Assembly: GCA_031279205.1 (NCBI GenBank) | Contig: JAITIX010000052.1 | Span: forward strand, 1-34,789 | Direction of reading: 5' to 3' | DNA length: 34,789 nucleotides | Origin: Treponema sp. | GTDB taxonomy: Bacteria; Spirochaetota; Spirochaetia; Treponematales; Breznakiellaceae | Part shown: positions 8,481-16,710 of the stretch, one piece after another | How the letters are laid out: each line of letters opens with the position of its first letter | How positions within the stretch are numbered: the first letter of the stretch is position 1 | Made by a program: the position numbers and the translations under genes | Notes under the pieces: model-generated | What the model was told of the DNA's origin: nothing | The model's database searches: none | Seen by the model: the letters and a program-made list of their open reading frames with translations, nothing else

Positions 8481-10337
8481 GTGTTGATAAAGCGTGATTT
8501 CCCTAAAATACATTTCTACGATCAGGATTTCGTTGATATATATGATAAAACGTGGGCGTGGATTCAGGATTGCTGGAGTTCGGGTAACGAGAAAGTAGCC
8601 ATGCTACACGCCGCGTTTGGGGAACATGCCGCATCTGGTGCATTGCCTGTTGATAAGGCGACGCAAGCTGCTACGGCGCCTGACTTCCCGGTAGAAACCA
8701 TAGTTGACGTGGAACTTTCGCCGCCAGTCATCTTGGCGGATTCCCCGATGGTGTTACCCACGGTGTTTTCAGTGCCTGATAACAGCATGGCGAGTAAGGA
8801 AATCGCGCCGCTTGAGTTGAGCGAGGCGGAACCACCGCCGTCTGCTGAGGTTGCTCTAGCTGAACTGGCGGACGCGGTGGCTGATTCAGCGCCGTCGGGA
8901 GGGGCGGCTCTAGCCGAACCGGTGGCTGAGGACGGGGGAAGCGCGCCGGAACAAACCGCGGCATCGGCGGCGGCTCAGGACGAGGAGAAGCCACTCTTCA
9001 ATACACCGCATATCATCGAAGGAAAGTTCTTTGCATACCCAGGCAGCTCCGTGGCACGGCAGGCGGACGCAATCTACTCTTCGTTCTTCCTTGTTTACTC
9101 AAACCGCATTTATCAGGCGCACCCAACCCTCGATATCTTTTATGATCGTCAGGAACCTAACGGGGCGATTCGTAACGCCTACAGTATCGAGACCGGACTC
9201 CCCGTGGTTACCCCTGACAATCCAGAGGGCATTGGAATCCCTCTGTTTGCCTGGGCTGAATTCAACCTCTATCATAAGTCAGCAAACAAAAAACGGGTGA
9301 AGGACATACTGCCGGTCTTGCATAGGTATATTGACTGGATTGACGCCACGTTCAAACGACCTAACGGTCTTTACGAAGTGCCTCTCAGCGCAATAGGCAT
9401 GGAGAATACCCCGCGTGAACAGGCAGTCTATCTCATGGATTTCAATACCATGATGGCTATCAATGTACTCTATATGTCAGCGCTCTCGGATATCCTTAAC
9501 GATAAGGATGCCAGCTTTCACTATAAGAAAATCTACTTCTCGCTCAAAACGCGGATTAACAGCCTCATGTGGAACGCCAACGATGGCTTTTACTACGATA
9601 TTGACCGAGACGAAAAACAGATTCCGGTAAAAACCATCGCGGGTTACTGGCCCCTCCTTGCGGAAATCCCCAATGATGATAAGGCTGAACGGCTTATCGC
9701 CAAGCTGCAAGACCCTCAGTTTTTTGGCACTCCTCATCCCTTCCCCTCACTGGCCGTGAATGAGCCATGCTTTGAGGAAAACGGGTGCGGTTATCGGGGT
9801 TCGGTTTATCCTCACCTCTCCTTTATGGTGATAAAAGGACTGGAGCGTTACCAGCGCTGGGACATGGCACGAGAGTGCGCCATACGCCACCTCTACTTTG
9901 TCCTTGATTCCATGACCGAAGGCCATGCCAATGGTCACCACAGCCCACACCGAGGCAATCTCTGGGAAGCCTATCTCCCCCTGCGGGAAGGACATGCCAT
10001 CTGGCCTGATAACCCAGATTTCCCTCGCGTCCAGTATCTCACCTATGACGCACTGTCAACGATCTGCCTTATGATAGAAAATATTGTAGGGCTTTTCATT
10101 TCCTTGCCCCGTAAAACCGTGGACTGGATCATTCCCAATCTGGAGATCATGGGCGTAGAAAACCTCTCCCTCAAAAAGAACATGATCACCATACTCTCGA
10201 ACAAAAGCGGCAGAGGCTGGGAAATCCACATGGAAAGCGAAAAGCTCTACTACTTTACTATCAACATACTGGGAAAGAAGAAAAAGACCCTGCCCATCCC
10301 CTCAGGAAAATGCTCAATGCTTATCGACAAGCTGTGA
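8481..10337 (+). CDS. GH63/MGH1-like glycoside hydrolase with a low-complexity insertion
   Basis: The region from about residue 171 onward fits the alpha,alpha-toroid of GH63/GH37-type inverting glycosidases, including SSFFLVYSNR, EPNGAIRNAYS, PLFAWAEFNLY, MDFNTMMAIN, LMWNANDGFYYDID and GNLWEAYLPL. Substrates in this group are alpha-glucosides such as trehalose-like or mannosylglycerate-like sugars; the exact one is not readable. The N-terminal 35 residues (ending AWIQDCWSSG) belong to the same enzyme, but residues ~36-170 are an Ala/Pro/Glu-rich low-complexity stretch that separates them. No signal peptide is seen, so it is probably cytoplasmic. The start is GTG 8481 or TTG 8484, just after AAGGAG. 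Confidence 0.78.
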   Translation: MLIKRDFPKIHFYDQDFVDIYDKTWAWIQDCWSSGNEKVAMLHAAFGEHAASGALPVDKATQAATAPDFPVETIVDVELSPPVILADSPMVLPTVFSVPDNSMASKEIAPLELSEAEPPPSAEVALAELADAVADSAPSGGAALAEPVAEDGGSAPEQTAASAAAQDEEKPLFNTPHIIEGKFFAYPGSSVARQADAIYSSFFLVYSNRIYQAHPTLDIFYDRQEPNGAIRNAYSIETGLPVVTPDNPEGIGIPLFAWAEFNLYHKSANKKRVKDILPVLHRYIDWIDATFKRPNGLYEVPLSAIGMENTPREQAVYLMDFNTMMAINVLYMSALSDILNDKDASFHYKKIYFSLKTRINSLMWNANDGFYYDIDRDEKQIPVKTIAGYWPLLAEIPNDDKAERLIAKLQDPQFFGTPHPFPSLAVNEPCFEENGCGYRGSVYPHLSFMVIKGLERYQRWDMARECAIRHLYFVLDSMTEGHANGHHSPHRGNLWEAYLPLREGHAIWPDNPDFPRVQYLTYDALSTICLMIENIVGLFISLPRKTVDWIIPNLEIMGVENLSLKKNMITILSNKSGRGWEIHMESEKLYYFTINILGKKKKTLPIPSGKCSMLIDKL

Positions 10338-10353
10338 TAAGCAGGCAGCAGCA

Positions 10354-11181
10354 CTAACGGACGCCAGAGTCGGTGTATAGCCATTCACCAGCATCCCGCA
10401 GACGCGGCAAAAGTATCACCGCGTGAACCTCACCGCACGCTTCAGAAACAGCCTTGTTCCAGTCCCGTATACGCGGCAGGCGTTTCCACGTTTGCCTGCG
10501 TCCACTTTCGGCAACAGTAAGAAGCTCAGCCTTGCGCTCAACTAGCGCCTTACTAAGGGTATCCACAAGGAGAAAGGCGGACAGGCCGGTGATGAGTGGG
10601 ACAGGAGAACTTTCGTTTATCAGTATGATGAACTGCTCCGAGGCGCGGGAATACTGCCGATCAAGCAAGAGGGAAAAACCATAGTACCAGCGAAGCCAAC
10701 TACTTGTGCCGAATGCTCGTTTACGCGCCATACCAGATACGCGAACCGCAGCATCAAGCCTTGCGGAAAAAAAAAGCGCCGCGCCCGCTATATCCTTGCT
10801 GAGAAGCCGCGCCACGCCAAAAACCAGCGCATTCTTTTCAATAAGATTGGGATTCGCCAGAGCAGTCTTCTGCTCAAGCTCCCGCACCGCTGCAGAATCA
10901 GCAAGCGTCAGGTAAGTGTTAGCCAACAGCCGCGTAAAACCAGCCGTATAGCGCCCTTGCACAAACACACGCCGCTCAAGCCACACACACAGCGCCGGCC
11001 AATCTTCCCGCTCAAGCAACTGGAACATGCGCCGGTTCACCAGAAAATAAACACCAATCGCCAGCATGAAACCAGCAAAGACCGCGACAAAAGGCCAGCT
11101 TGAGCCCCAGAGCAAGAGCAAAACAGCCAATACGCCAATCATGATACCGTTAAGAACACACAAAACATACCTAAGCTTCAA
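10354..11181 (-). CDS. Small membrane-anchored protein of unknown function
   Basis: I do not recognise this protein. Two hydrophobic helices at about residues 5-25 and 28-48 are followed by a ~220-residue soluble part rich in Ala, Leu and Arg that appears all-helical, with segments suggestive of TPR-like pairs (WPALCVWLERR, YYGFSLLLDRQYSRASEQF). It probably sits in the inner membrane with a cytoplasmic helical domain. It converges with the glycosidase gene (16-base gap) and is divergent from the HD-GYP gene. Confidence 0.65.
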   Translation of the reverse strand: MKLRYVLCVLNGIMIGVLAVLLLLWGSSWPFVAVFAGFMLAIGVYFLVNRRMFQLLEREDWPALCVWLERRVFVQGRYTAGFTRLLANTYLTLADSAAVRELEQKTALANPNLIEKNALVFGVARLLSKDIAGAALFFSARLDAAVRVSGMARKRAFGTSSWLRWYYGFSLLLDRQYSRASEQFIILINESSPVPLITGLSAFLLVDTLSKALVERKAELLTVAESGRRQTWKRLPRIRDWNKAVSEACGEVHAVILLPRLRDAGEWLYTDSGVR

Positions 11182-11196
11182 GCCACCACCTCATTG

Positions 11197-11225
11197 TTGC
11201 CAAACTTACTAAAATTATCTATAAT
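11197..11225 (+). promoter_or_regulatory. Likely sigma70-type promoter for the HD-GYP operon
   Basis: TTGCCA (11197-11202) and a perfect TATAAT (11220-11225) are separated by 17 bases. The predicted start of transcription near 11232 leaves a leader of about 60 bases before the ATG at 11293. This is the best promoter match noticed in the window. Confidence 0.6.
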
Positions 11226-11292
11226 CTAAAAATAGTACCGAAACTATAAAAGATTAGAAAAGGAACCGTCAATTCGGATAAGTAGGTGCATA

Positions 11293-12375
11293 ATGAATAA
11301 ATATGTAGTAAAGGATATCCCAGTGGAAAGCAGATTCTCAGGAGATCTGTATCTTGATACGGGGTTTATCCTGACAACGTCAGAACTGCCGTTTTCACAG
11401 GAACTGAAAAACATGCTCCTTGAAATGGACTTTAGAGAAGTTTTCAGCATAGGCGCCCTGAACCCCATCACGCCAGAGCCAGCTGGAGTCATAGCTGATG
11501 CAGGCAAAATGCAAGCGGCTGAGGATTTATTTGTGAATACCGAGAAATATATGAAAGATATCTTCACGCAGGTCGCAAGAAATGGCCAACTTGACTTCAA
11601 AGACATTGCTGATAAGATGCAAAGCATCTACCCTCTCATACGGGAAAACCCCTATTTCCTGATCAAGTTCCAGAAAACCCGCCATGTCAATGGAGACTTC
11701 AATACTTTTCACGCAGTTACCTGTATGGTTATTTCTATTATCATTGGATTTTCCTTAAAGTTGCCGGAGAGCAACCTTATCGAGCTTGGAGTTGCCGCGC
11801 TTCTTCATGAAATCGGCATGATCAAACTCAAGTCCCAAAGCTACTTTGAGGCAAAAAAACTCAACCTCGAAGAACGGAAAGCCTTATACGTCCATCCATT
11901 AGTGGGTCATAACATACTCAAGTCTTTCAACTTTCCCCGCACAGTATGCCTTGCCGCCTTAGAACACCATGAACGGGAAAACGGTAAGGGCTATCCCCAG
12001 AAACTTTCCTCAGACAAGATTAGCCTTTACGCCAAGATTATTAGCGTAGCCTGTTCCTATGACGCAATCATATCTCACAGACCTTATAAACAGGAAGAGG
12101 ATAGCACTACCAACATTATTACTCTCCTCAAAAATGAGAATAAAGATTACAACAGCATCGTTGTTAAGGCCTTGTTACACATCCTTTCGCCCTATCCTGT
12201 AGGCCTGTATGTACTACTCTCCAACGAGAAAAAGGCGCAGGTCGTGGATGTACATCCAGAACACCTCTATTTCCCCACAGTCCAAGTTCTGGGAGAGGAG
12301 GCAACCATACAGACCGCCGAGAACGGTATCTCTATCACGCGCCCCCTCAATCGTAGCGAAGTCGAAACTAAGTAG
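11293..12375 (+). CDS. HD-GYP-type protein with altered metal ligands
   Basis: HD-GYP proteins hydrolyse the second messenger c-di-GMP with a binuclear metal centre. The C-terminal half (about residues 130-268) has the layout: H140, AALLHEIG (171-174), HPLVGHNIL (201), HHERENGKGYP (225-235) and ACSYDAIISHRPY (253-265). Two positions differ from the usual pattern: the HD pair reads His172-Glu173, and the later metal Asp in the usual ADVYDA reads Cys254. It may be a sensor or a low-activity enzyme. The N-terminal ~125 residues are a DUF3391-like or unrecognised domain. The CNNM gene follows after 22 bases. Confidence 0.8.
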   Translation: MNKYVVKDIPVESRFSGDLYLDTGFILTTSELPFSQELKNMLLEMDFREVFSIGALNPITPEPAGVIADAGKMQAAEDLFVNTEKYMKDIFTQVARNGQLDFKDIADKMQSIYPLIRENPYFLIKFQKTRHVNGDFNTFHAVTCMVISIIIGFSLKLPESNLIELGVAALLHEIGMIKLKSQSYFEAKKLNLEERKALYVHPLVGHNILKSFNFPRTVCLAALEHHERENGKGYPQKLSSDKISLYAKIISVACSYDAIISHRPYKQEEDSTTNIITLLKNENKDYNSIVVKALLHILSPYPVGLYVLLSNEKKAQVVDVHPEHLYFPTVQVLGEEATIQTAENGISITRPLNRSEVETK

Positions 12376-12397
12376 CGGCGTGTAAATTAGAATACAC

Positions 12398-13642
12398 ATG
12401 GAAGACCCTTTACCATTTTTCTTATTTATTCTTGTTATTATCTTAAAAATTTTATGCACGCTGCTGGAAAGCGTTTTGTTTTCAACGCGGAAGACTGCAC
12501 TCCGTTTCAGGATTGAAACCGTCTCTGACACCAGACAACACAAGGCGCTGTCGGCAGCTCTCAAGGTACTTGAGTCGCCAGAACATTTCCCGCTGAGAAA
12601 CTTTGGCGCTTTTCTAGGAATACTAGCCGGCGTAGTGGCTGGCATCGGCGTCGCCACTGTAGTGAGATATAACGCGCCGGAGGCAATGCTGATAAGCCTG
12701 GCAGTTTCGTTGGCCACACTTGTTCTGGGCGAAATTGGTCCCCGCATCCTTGCCAGTATCATGCCGGAACAGTTCATCATCACCCTGCTGACCCTCTTCA
12801 GCCTGCCGCTTACACTCATTGCCCGCGGTCTCTCCCACGCCAAAGGCGCTAGCGCTGAGGGCAACATGACCGCAGACGAGTTCCATATCGCTCTTGTGGA
12901 AGGGGAGCGTTCCGGCGTTGTTGAAAGCAAAGAGCGGACTATGGTTGAGGGCGTTTTGTACCTGGGCGACCGGCAGACAGGAACCTTTATGACTCATCGT
13001 TCAGAGATTCAGTGGCTGGACATCAACGCTGACGCGGAAACTGTACGAAACTTGGTTCTCAACGTTAAGGGACAGCGCTCTTTCCCTGTGGCAAATGGGA
13101 CGCTTGATGAGATTAGCGGCGTGGTTTCGATTGAGGACATCCTTCGCGCCCTGCTTAATGACAACTGGCCTGGCCTGCGGAGCATTATGAAAAAGCCGTA
13201 CTTCATACCAGAAACCATGTCCGCGCTCAAGGCGTTTGAGGCGTTCAAGCAGGAAACACTGCTCATGGTTATGGACGAATACAGTGGCTTTGCCGGAATT
13301 CTTTCTATACAGGACCTGATAGCTGAACTTGTCGGCGAATTCTCGACTGAGGCTGAAAATGAAGCCGAGATTCTTCAGCAGGATGATGGTTCCTTACTCG
13401 TGGAAGGCGGTGCCAATATTGATGAAGTTGCTAACCTACTTAATCTGGAAACAATCGCCGGTGAACATCAGGAATACCACACGCTCGCCGGCTTTATCCT
13501 CAACCTTGCCGGTGAAATACCCCACGCCGGCGAAATTTTCTTCTATAATAGTTATCAGTTCACGATTCTTAGCATGGATGGCAACCGAATCGACAAGGTG
13601 CTGATTAGCAGTCGTAAAAAAGTAGATATGCTGCCCCGCTGA
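12398..13642 (+). CDS. CNNM/CorC family transporter (DUF21, CBS pair, CorC-HlyC domain)
   Basis: The N-terminal DUF21 region (about residues 1-150) has three to four membrane helices, including the VLGEIGPR segment (usually LGEIxPK). A CBS pair follows (about 185-310, with the typical SFPVANGTLDEISGVVSIEDIL and FAGILSIQDLIAELVGE). The C-terminal CorC/HlyC domain (about 325-410) contains ADEVxxLLxLE-like NIDEVANLLNLE. The family is linked to Mg2+/Co2+ efflux; older annotation as hemolysin is not supported. The ATG is preceded by only a weak ribosome site. It is the second gene of the HD-GYP transcription unit. Confidence 0.85.
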   Translation: MEDPLPFFLFILVIILKILCTLLESVLFSTRKTALRFRIETVSDTRQHKALSAALKVLESPEHFPLRNFGAFLGILAGVVAGIGVATVVRYNAPEAMLISLAVSLATLVLGEIGPRILASIMPEQFIITLLTLFSLPLTLIARGLSHAKGASAEGNMTADEFHIALVEGERSGVVESKERTMVEGVLYLGDRQTGTFMTHRSEIQWLDINADAETVRNLVLNVKGQRSFPVANGTLDEISGVVSIEDILRALLNDNWPGLRSIMKKPYFIPETMSALKAFEAFKQETLLMVMDEYSGFAGILSIQDLIAELVGEFSTEAENEAEILQQDDGSLLVEGGANIDEVANLLNLETIAGEHQEYHTLAGFILNLAGEIPHAGEIFFYNSYQFTILSMDGNRIDKVLISSRKKVDMLPR

Positions 13643-13683
13643 TTCAGCCACACTAAGCGGGCGCTCACGCAATAGACCGTGTA

Positions 13684-13750
13684 GCGTTCGCGCCTTGCGT
13701 AACAGATAGAGCCCGCAAAAGTGGGTTCTTGCAAGGCGCGAGACTAACGC
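13684..13750. terminator. Large hairpin between converging genes
   Basis: The outer arms are GCGTT (13684-13688) with AACGC (13746-13750). The main 10-bp arms are CGCGCCTTGC (13689-13698) with its exact complement (13731-13740). A short inner stem may form from AGCCCGC and GTGGGTT with wobble pairs. It lies between the CNNM gene (plus) and the 230-aa gene (minus), so a bidirectional stop is plausible, although no T-run follows on either side. Confidence 0.5.
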
Positions 13751-14443
13751 TTATGGCACTATTGTGTGAAACATCGGACACCACGGACCGTATTCTCCGG
13801 CTCCGTTTTCTATGCGTATGTCAAAATAAGCAGTCTTTCCGCTATCGTTAGAATTGAAGTTTACAATGTCCTTTCTCCGTTTGGTTGCGAATACTATCGG
13901 CAACTCTTCTGGGGTAATGGGAACTTTGAGCAAGTCCATTCCTGAGGATTCTATGCCGGGCGGCGGTAATACACCATAGCGCACTTGAAGCCTTATGTCC
14001 GTGCGGGGGTCTGCGAGGCTTTCCGTGCCTTCGGCGTATTTGTAATTGAGTATCAGCATCGCTGCGCCGCTTCTGCCGATTTCAGCGGTTTTTTGCGCCT
14101 TAGGCACTCCACGCGGACTGCGGGTCGTGTCTGGCACACTGAGCAGAAGGGCGGTAAAGTCCTCGTCCATCAGGGGCGGCTTTTTGAAGTAACGGTCTTT
14201 GATGAAACGCATTTTTTCCACCAAAGCGCCGAAAAGCCGCTGACATTCAGTGGTAATAGTGGACGTCCGGTCGCCTGAAAGAGCGATTTGTAATATCGCC
14301 TCAGCGTTTTGTATAGCGGTTCCAAATTCGCTCATAATGTCCGCGGGTATGCCCCAACCGGTTCCCCGGCTTTGTATGGTGTTTTTCCATACTTTAGCCA
14401 TGTTCAACTGCCCCTCACGGGTTCCTGGCATCCAATCTGCCAT
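13751..14443 (-). CDS. Helical/Ig-like protein of unknown function, paralogue of the gene at 23610-24278
   Basis: I cannot name this family. The first ~100 residues look helical. A KDRYFKKPPLMDEDFTALLL segment follows, and the C-terminal ~100 residues look like a beta-sandwich (Ig/Fn3-like), ending in a strand pattern (DIRIENGAGEYGPWCPMF) close to that of the 222-aa protein at 23610-24278. The two proteins align along their whole length by eye, so they are paralogues. The ATG is preceded by GAGGAGG. No signal peptide is seen. A structural or phage-tail-like role is conceivable but unsupported. Confidence 0.7.
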   Translation of the reverse strand: MADWMPGTREGQLNMAKVWKNTIQSRGTGWGIPADIMSEFGTAIQNAEAILQIALSGDRTSTITTECQRLFGALVEKMRFIKDRYFKKPPLMDEDFTALLLSVPDTTRSPRGVPKAQKTAEIGRSGAAMLILNYKYAEGTESLADPRTDIRLQVRYGVLPPPGIESSGMDLLKVPITPEELPIVFATKRRKDIVNFNSNDSGKTAYFDIRIENGAGEYGPWCPMFHTIVP

Positions 14444-14544
14444 AATTGCCTCCTCATTTGTCCTTTCCGTCTTTTTGGACGGCTTGTTTTTCGGGGAAAA
14501 TATCTCATTTGCTCCGAATAATGTGCCATTTGCTCAAGCAAATA

Positions 14545-14630
14545 GAACATTCGTCTATTAGAATAAGTCATTCGTCTATCCAAATGCTTCATTCGTCTAT
14601 TAGAATAAGTCATTCGTCTGAGCTAATGAC
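14545..14630. repeat. Tandem array of a ~21-bp unit
   Basis: About four degenerate copies of ATTCGTCTATTAGAATAAGTC-type units (21 bp) lie in the gap upstream of the 230-aa gene. They read on the minus strand as a repeated heptapeptide (YSNRRMK-like), but no credible gene contains them. The gap 14444-14975 otherwise holds only the hairpin and the direct repeat listed next. Confidence 0.75.
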
Positions 14631-14746
14631 CTATCCATTTACAAATTTATTTTTTATAGATTACACAACTTATACTAATCTGTCAAGTAAGCTGGGACAA
14701 TCTATTAGCATTGACACTGGGGAAACAGGTTTTTCCTTTTAAGGAA

Positions 14747-14781
14747 AGCTGCGGAACTTAGTCGTCTAGCGACTAACAGCT
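14747..14781. other. Hairpin in repeat-rich gap
   Basis: A perfect 7-bp stem (TTAGTCG, 14758-14764, with its complement, 14770-14776; loop TCTAG) is extended by AGCTG (14747-14751) pairing with CAGCT (14777-14781) across a six-base bulge. It lies downstream of the LuxR-type gene and may act in 3' end formation. There is no adjoining T-run. Confidence 0.4.
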
Positions 14782-14884
14782 AATGAAGGACACATTGGGG
14801 ACTATGTGGTCATTCATAAGGCCGCCGTAATCGGCTATGTCGAGGAGCAGAGGAGTAGTATAGAATGCTTTGAATCCTACCCAA

Positions 14885-14951
14885 AGGCACTGGCACTGGA
14901 AGTCAGACGTGGAGGGCAGAGATGAGGCACTGGCACTGGAAGTCAGACGTG
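14885..14951. repeat. Direct repeat, two 27-bp copies
   Basis: An identical 27-base sequence, starting AGGCACTGGCACTGGAAG, occurs at 14885-14911 and 14925-14951, 40 bases apart. The unit itself contains the duplicated word GGCACT. It lies just 3' of the LuxR-type gene. There are no target-site or transposase features. Confidence 0.85.
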
Positions 14952-14975
14952 AGTACGTCTTCTGTTCCTGCAAGG

Positions 14976-15809
14976 CTAGGAGTGAGATGCGCTATCCACC
15001 ACCGGAGACACGGAATCCTCTATCTCTAGTTCAACTGTGTAGCCTTCATACTTTGCCATGAATATCTGTCTATTCGCCACCCTCGCGTATTTAAACAGCA
15101 GCTTAGTTCGTCTTTTTAGAGTGCTTAAGCCCATACGTTGTTCACTGGCAATGGCGGTATACTTTTTGCCCGCAAGAATCCCCTGCGCCATCGACACATC
15201 CTGACGCTTGAACTTGTCGCAGGGAAGCATGAGTTTCTTTTGGGACTGCAAAAGAGGAGTCGCTACAACTTCGATTTCATCAGTTTCACCGTGTTCTTTG
15301 TAGAGGTTTTGGAGCCTATGCCTGAGCAGGAATACACCCATGCCCACTATGAGGAAGACCACCGCCAAGTCTTGTAAGGTATTAAATAAAAGTTCTCCTC
15401 CATAGCGTATTTGTGAAAGCAGAACCGCGACTAAAACCACGGCTGACAGGGGAAGTTTCAGCTTCCAGCGTGTGGCAAAAAACCCTTTTTCTATCGCAAA
15501 AATCATGCCCAGACAGTACATCAGAAACCCCGGAACATTTCCGCCTTCTACCAAATGCACAATTCCCCAGATACAGCAGAAGAATGTGTAAATATAAAAC
15601 TGACACGGAAAAGCTATCAATACCCCACAGCCTACCAGAGTGCTTATATAGAGCAGTAGCATCATTGCTGGTGGTATTAAATCCTTTTCATTGAATTTAT
15701 AAGGAAGCAGAGCGTGTACGTAGAGGTTCCCTAGGGTTACAAACCCCCATACGATGAACGTAATGATTGCTATAATTCGCCAGCAAGTCCTCTCGTCTAC
15801 ATTTTTCAT
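14976..15809 (-). CDS. Membrane-anchored LuxR-type DNA-binding regulator
   Basis: About six hydrophobic helices fill residues 10-165. The C-terminal cytoplasmic part ends in a LuxR-type helix-turn-helix (about residues 200-255): DVSMAQGILAGKKYTAIASE, then LSTLKRRTKLLFKYARVANR, matching the family pattern of a scaffold helix, a turn, and a recognition helix ending in VxNR. Membrane-bound regulators of this build sense envelope or small-molecule signals; the ligand is unknown. It starts 2 bases after the stop of the frameshifted gene upstream and likely shares its promoter. Confidence 0.72.
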   Translation of the reverse strand: MKNVDERTCWRIIAIITFIVWGFVTLGNLYVHALLPYKFNEKDLIPPAMMLLLYISTLVGCGVLIAFPCQFYIYTFFCCIWGIVHLVEGGNVPGFLMYCLGMIFAIEKGFFATRWKLKLPLSAVVLVAVLLSQIRYGGELLFNTLQDLAVVFLIVGMGVFLLRHRLQNLYKEHGETDEIEVVATPLLQSQKKLMLPCDKFKRQDVSMAQGILAGKKYTAIASEQRMGLSTLKRRTKLLFKYARVANRQIFMAKYEGYTVELEIEDSVSPVVDSASHS

Positions 15810-15811
15810 AG

Positions 15812-16383
15812 CTAACGCTCTGGGACTTCATATATGTCTGGCAGAATGTCGTCCAACGTCGCGCATGGGCAAGCCTGAAGTTCCCGGCTCAACGTGAGCC
15901 ACATTGCCTCCGCGTCCCATGACCCATCGTTAAGCGGGTTGTAGACCCCGCAGCGCAGGTCATGTTCGCGGCTGCGCTCGTATCCCGCGAGCATGAGCAG
16001 GGCAAGCTGAGACATGCCGTGCCTGATGATGTCCGGTTGCCGCCTATGAATGAAGAGAGAAGCCGTAGGCGGGTAAAAGGACTGACGTTATCCGCCGGAG
16101 TATGAGCGCCGATGAGTCTTCCGCCGCGCAGTTCGGTCATGTACACCGCTAGGTGAGCCAGAGCGCTACGCTCCGCTTCCTCACAGCCCGTGACAAAAGG
16201 AATGGCGGCAATGAGCCGCGCGGTGTTGTTGCCGGCAAAGGCTGTCTGTTCATGGCTGGTAAACCGGAACGTTTCAGCCACACTCTCGCAGAGCGTCTCC
16301 CAGGGGGAAGGGAGTTTCACAGAAAGGGACGCCGCTGGTTTCTGAGCGGCACGACGGGTAATGGTTAAGATAGCGTCATTCAT
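15812..16383 (-). pseudogene. Frameshifted gene of unknown function
   Basis: Two overlapping minus-strand frames form one protein. The first starts at the ATG at 16383 (MNDAILTITRRAAQKP) and makes sense to about residue 103. Sense then moves to another frame that continues YPPTASLFIHRRQPDIIRHG and ends at 15812. Adding one base in the run of four A's at 16075-16078 would restore a ~190-aa reading frame. It could be a true mutation, slippage in a homopolymer or a sequencing error. I do not recognise the protein. Confidence 0.6.
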
Positions 16384-16415
16384 AAAGCTCTCCTATTCAA
16401 CAAGTTTAGAGAAAT

Positions 16416-16443
16416 GCTATACCAGCTTGCGAGATGCTGTCAA
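16416..16443 (-). promoter_or_regulatory. Likely promoter for the frameshifted gene and LuxR-type regulator
   Basis: On the minus strand a perfect TTGACA (plus 16438-16443) is followed after 16 bases by TATAGC (16416-16421). This puts the start of transcription about 25 bases before the ATG at 16383. Confidence 0.5.
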
Positions 16444-16518
16444 GAAAAATCGCAACCTTTTTTCAAGCGGTGGTTTGACAAGCAAATTCCATGCCAAGCT
16501 GTCTTAAAAAATGCTCAA

Positions 16519-16590
16519 TGAGACCAGTAAGACCGTGAGAGACTCTGTGAGACTTTTAGTGTGAGACCGTGATATGAGACCAAGTGAGAC
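16519..16590. repeat. Cluster of TGAGAC words upstream of the RiPP locus
   Basis: TGAGAC occurs at about 16519, 16548, 16562, 16575 and 16585, with a TGAGAG variant near 16536. The 325-base gap 16384-16710 has no gene. The cluster could be a set of regulator sites or a decayed tandem repeat. Confidence 0.55.
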
Positions 16591-16618
16591 TCAAAATATG
16601 CCAGTTTTTAAAAATTAG

Positions 16619-16657
16619 CTTGATTTCTTGTCCAGAGTGTAATAAGTTTAAATCAAG
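16619..16657. promoter_or_regulatory. Inverted repeat and possible promoter upstream of the RiPP locus
   Basis: CTTGATTT (16619-16626) is repeated in inverse as AAATCAAG (16650-16657), separated by 23 bases that include a TGTAATAAG -10-like element. The layout is what a repressor site around a promoter would look like, but no protein can be assigned. Confidence 0.35.
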
Positions 16658-16710
16658 ATTGAGGAAGAAACGTGGTCCACTGAGAGAATCACTTCCCATT
16701 GGAGGATTGC

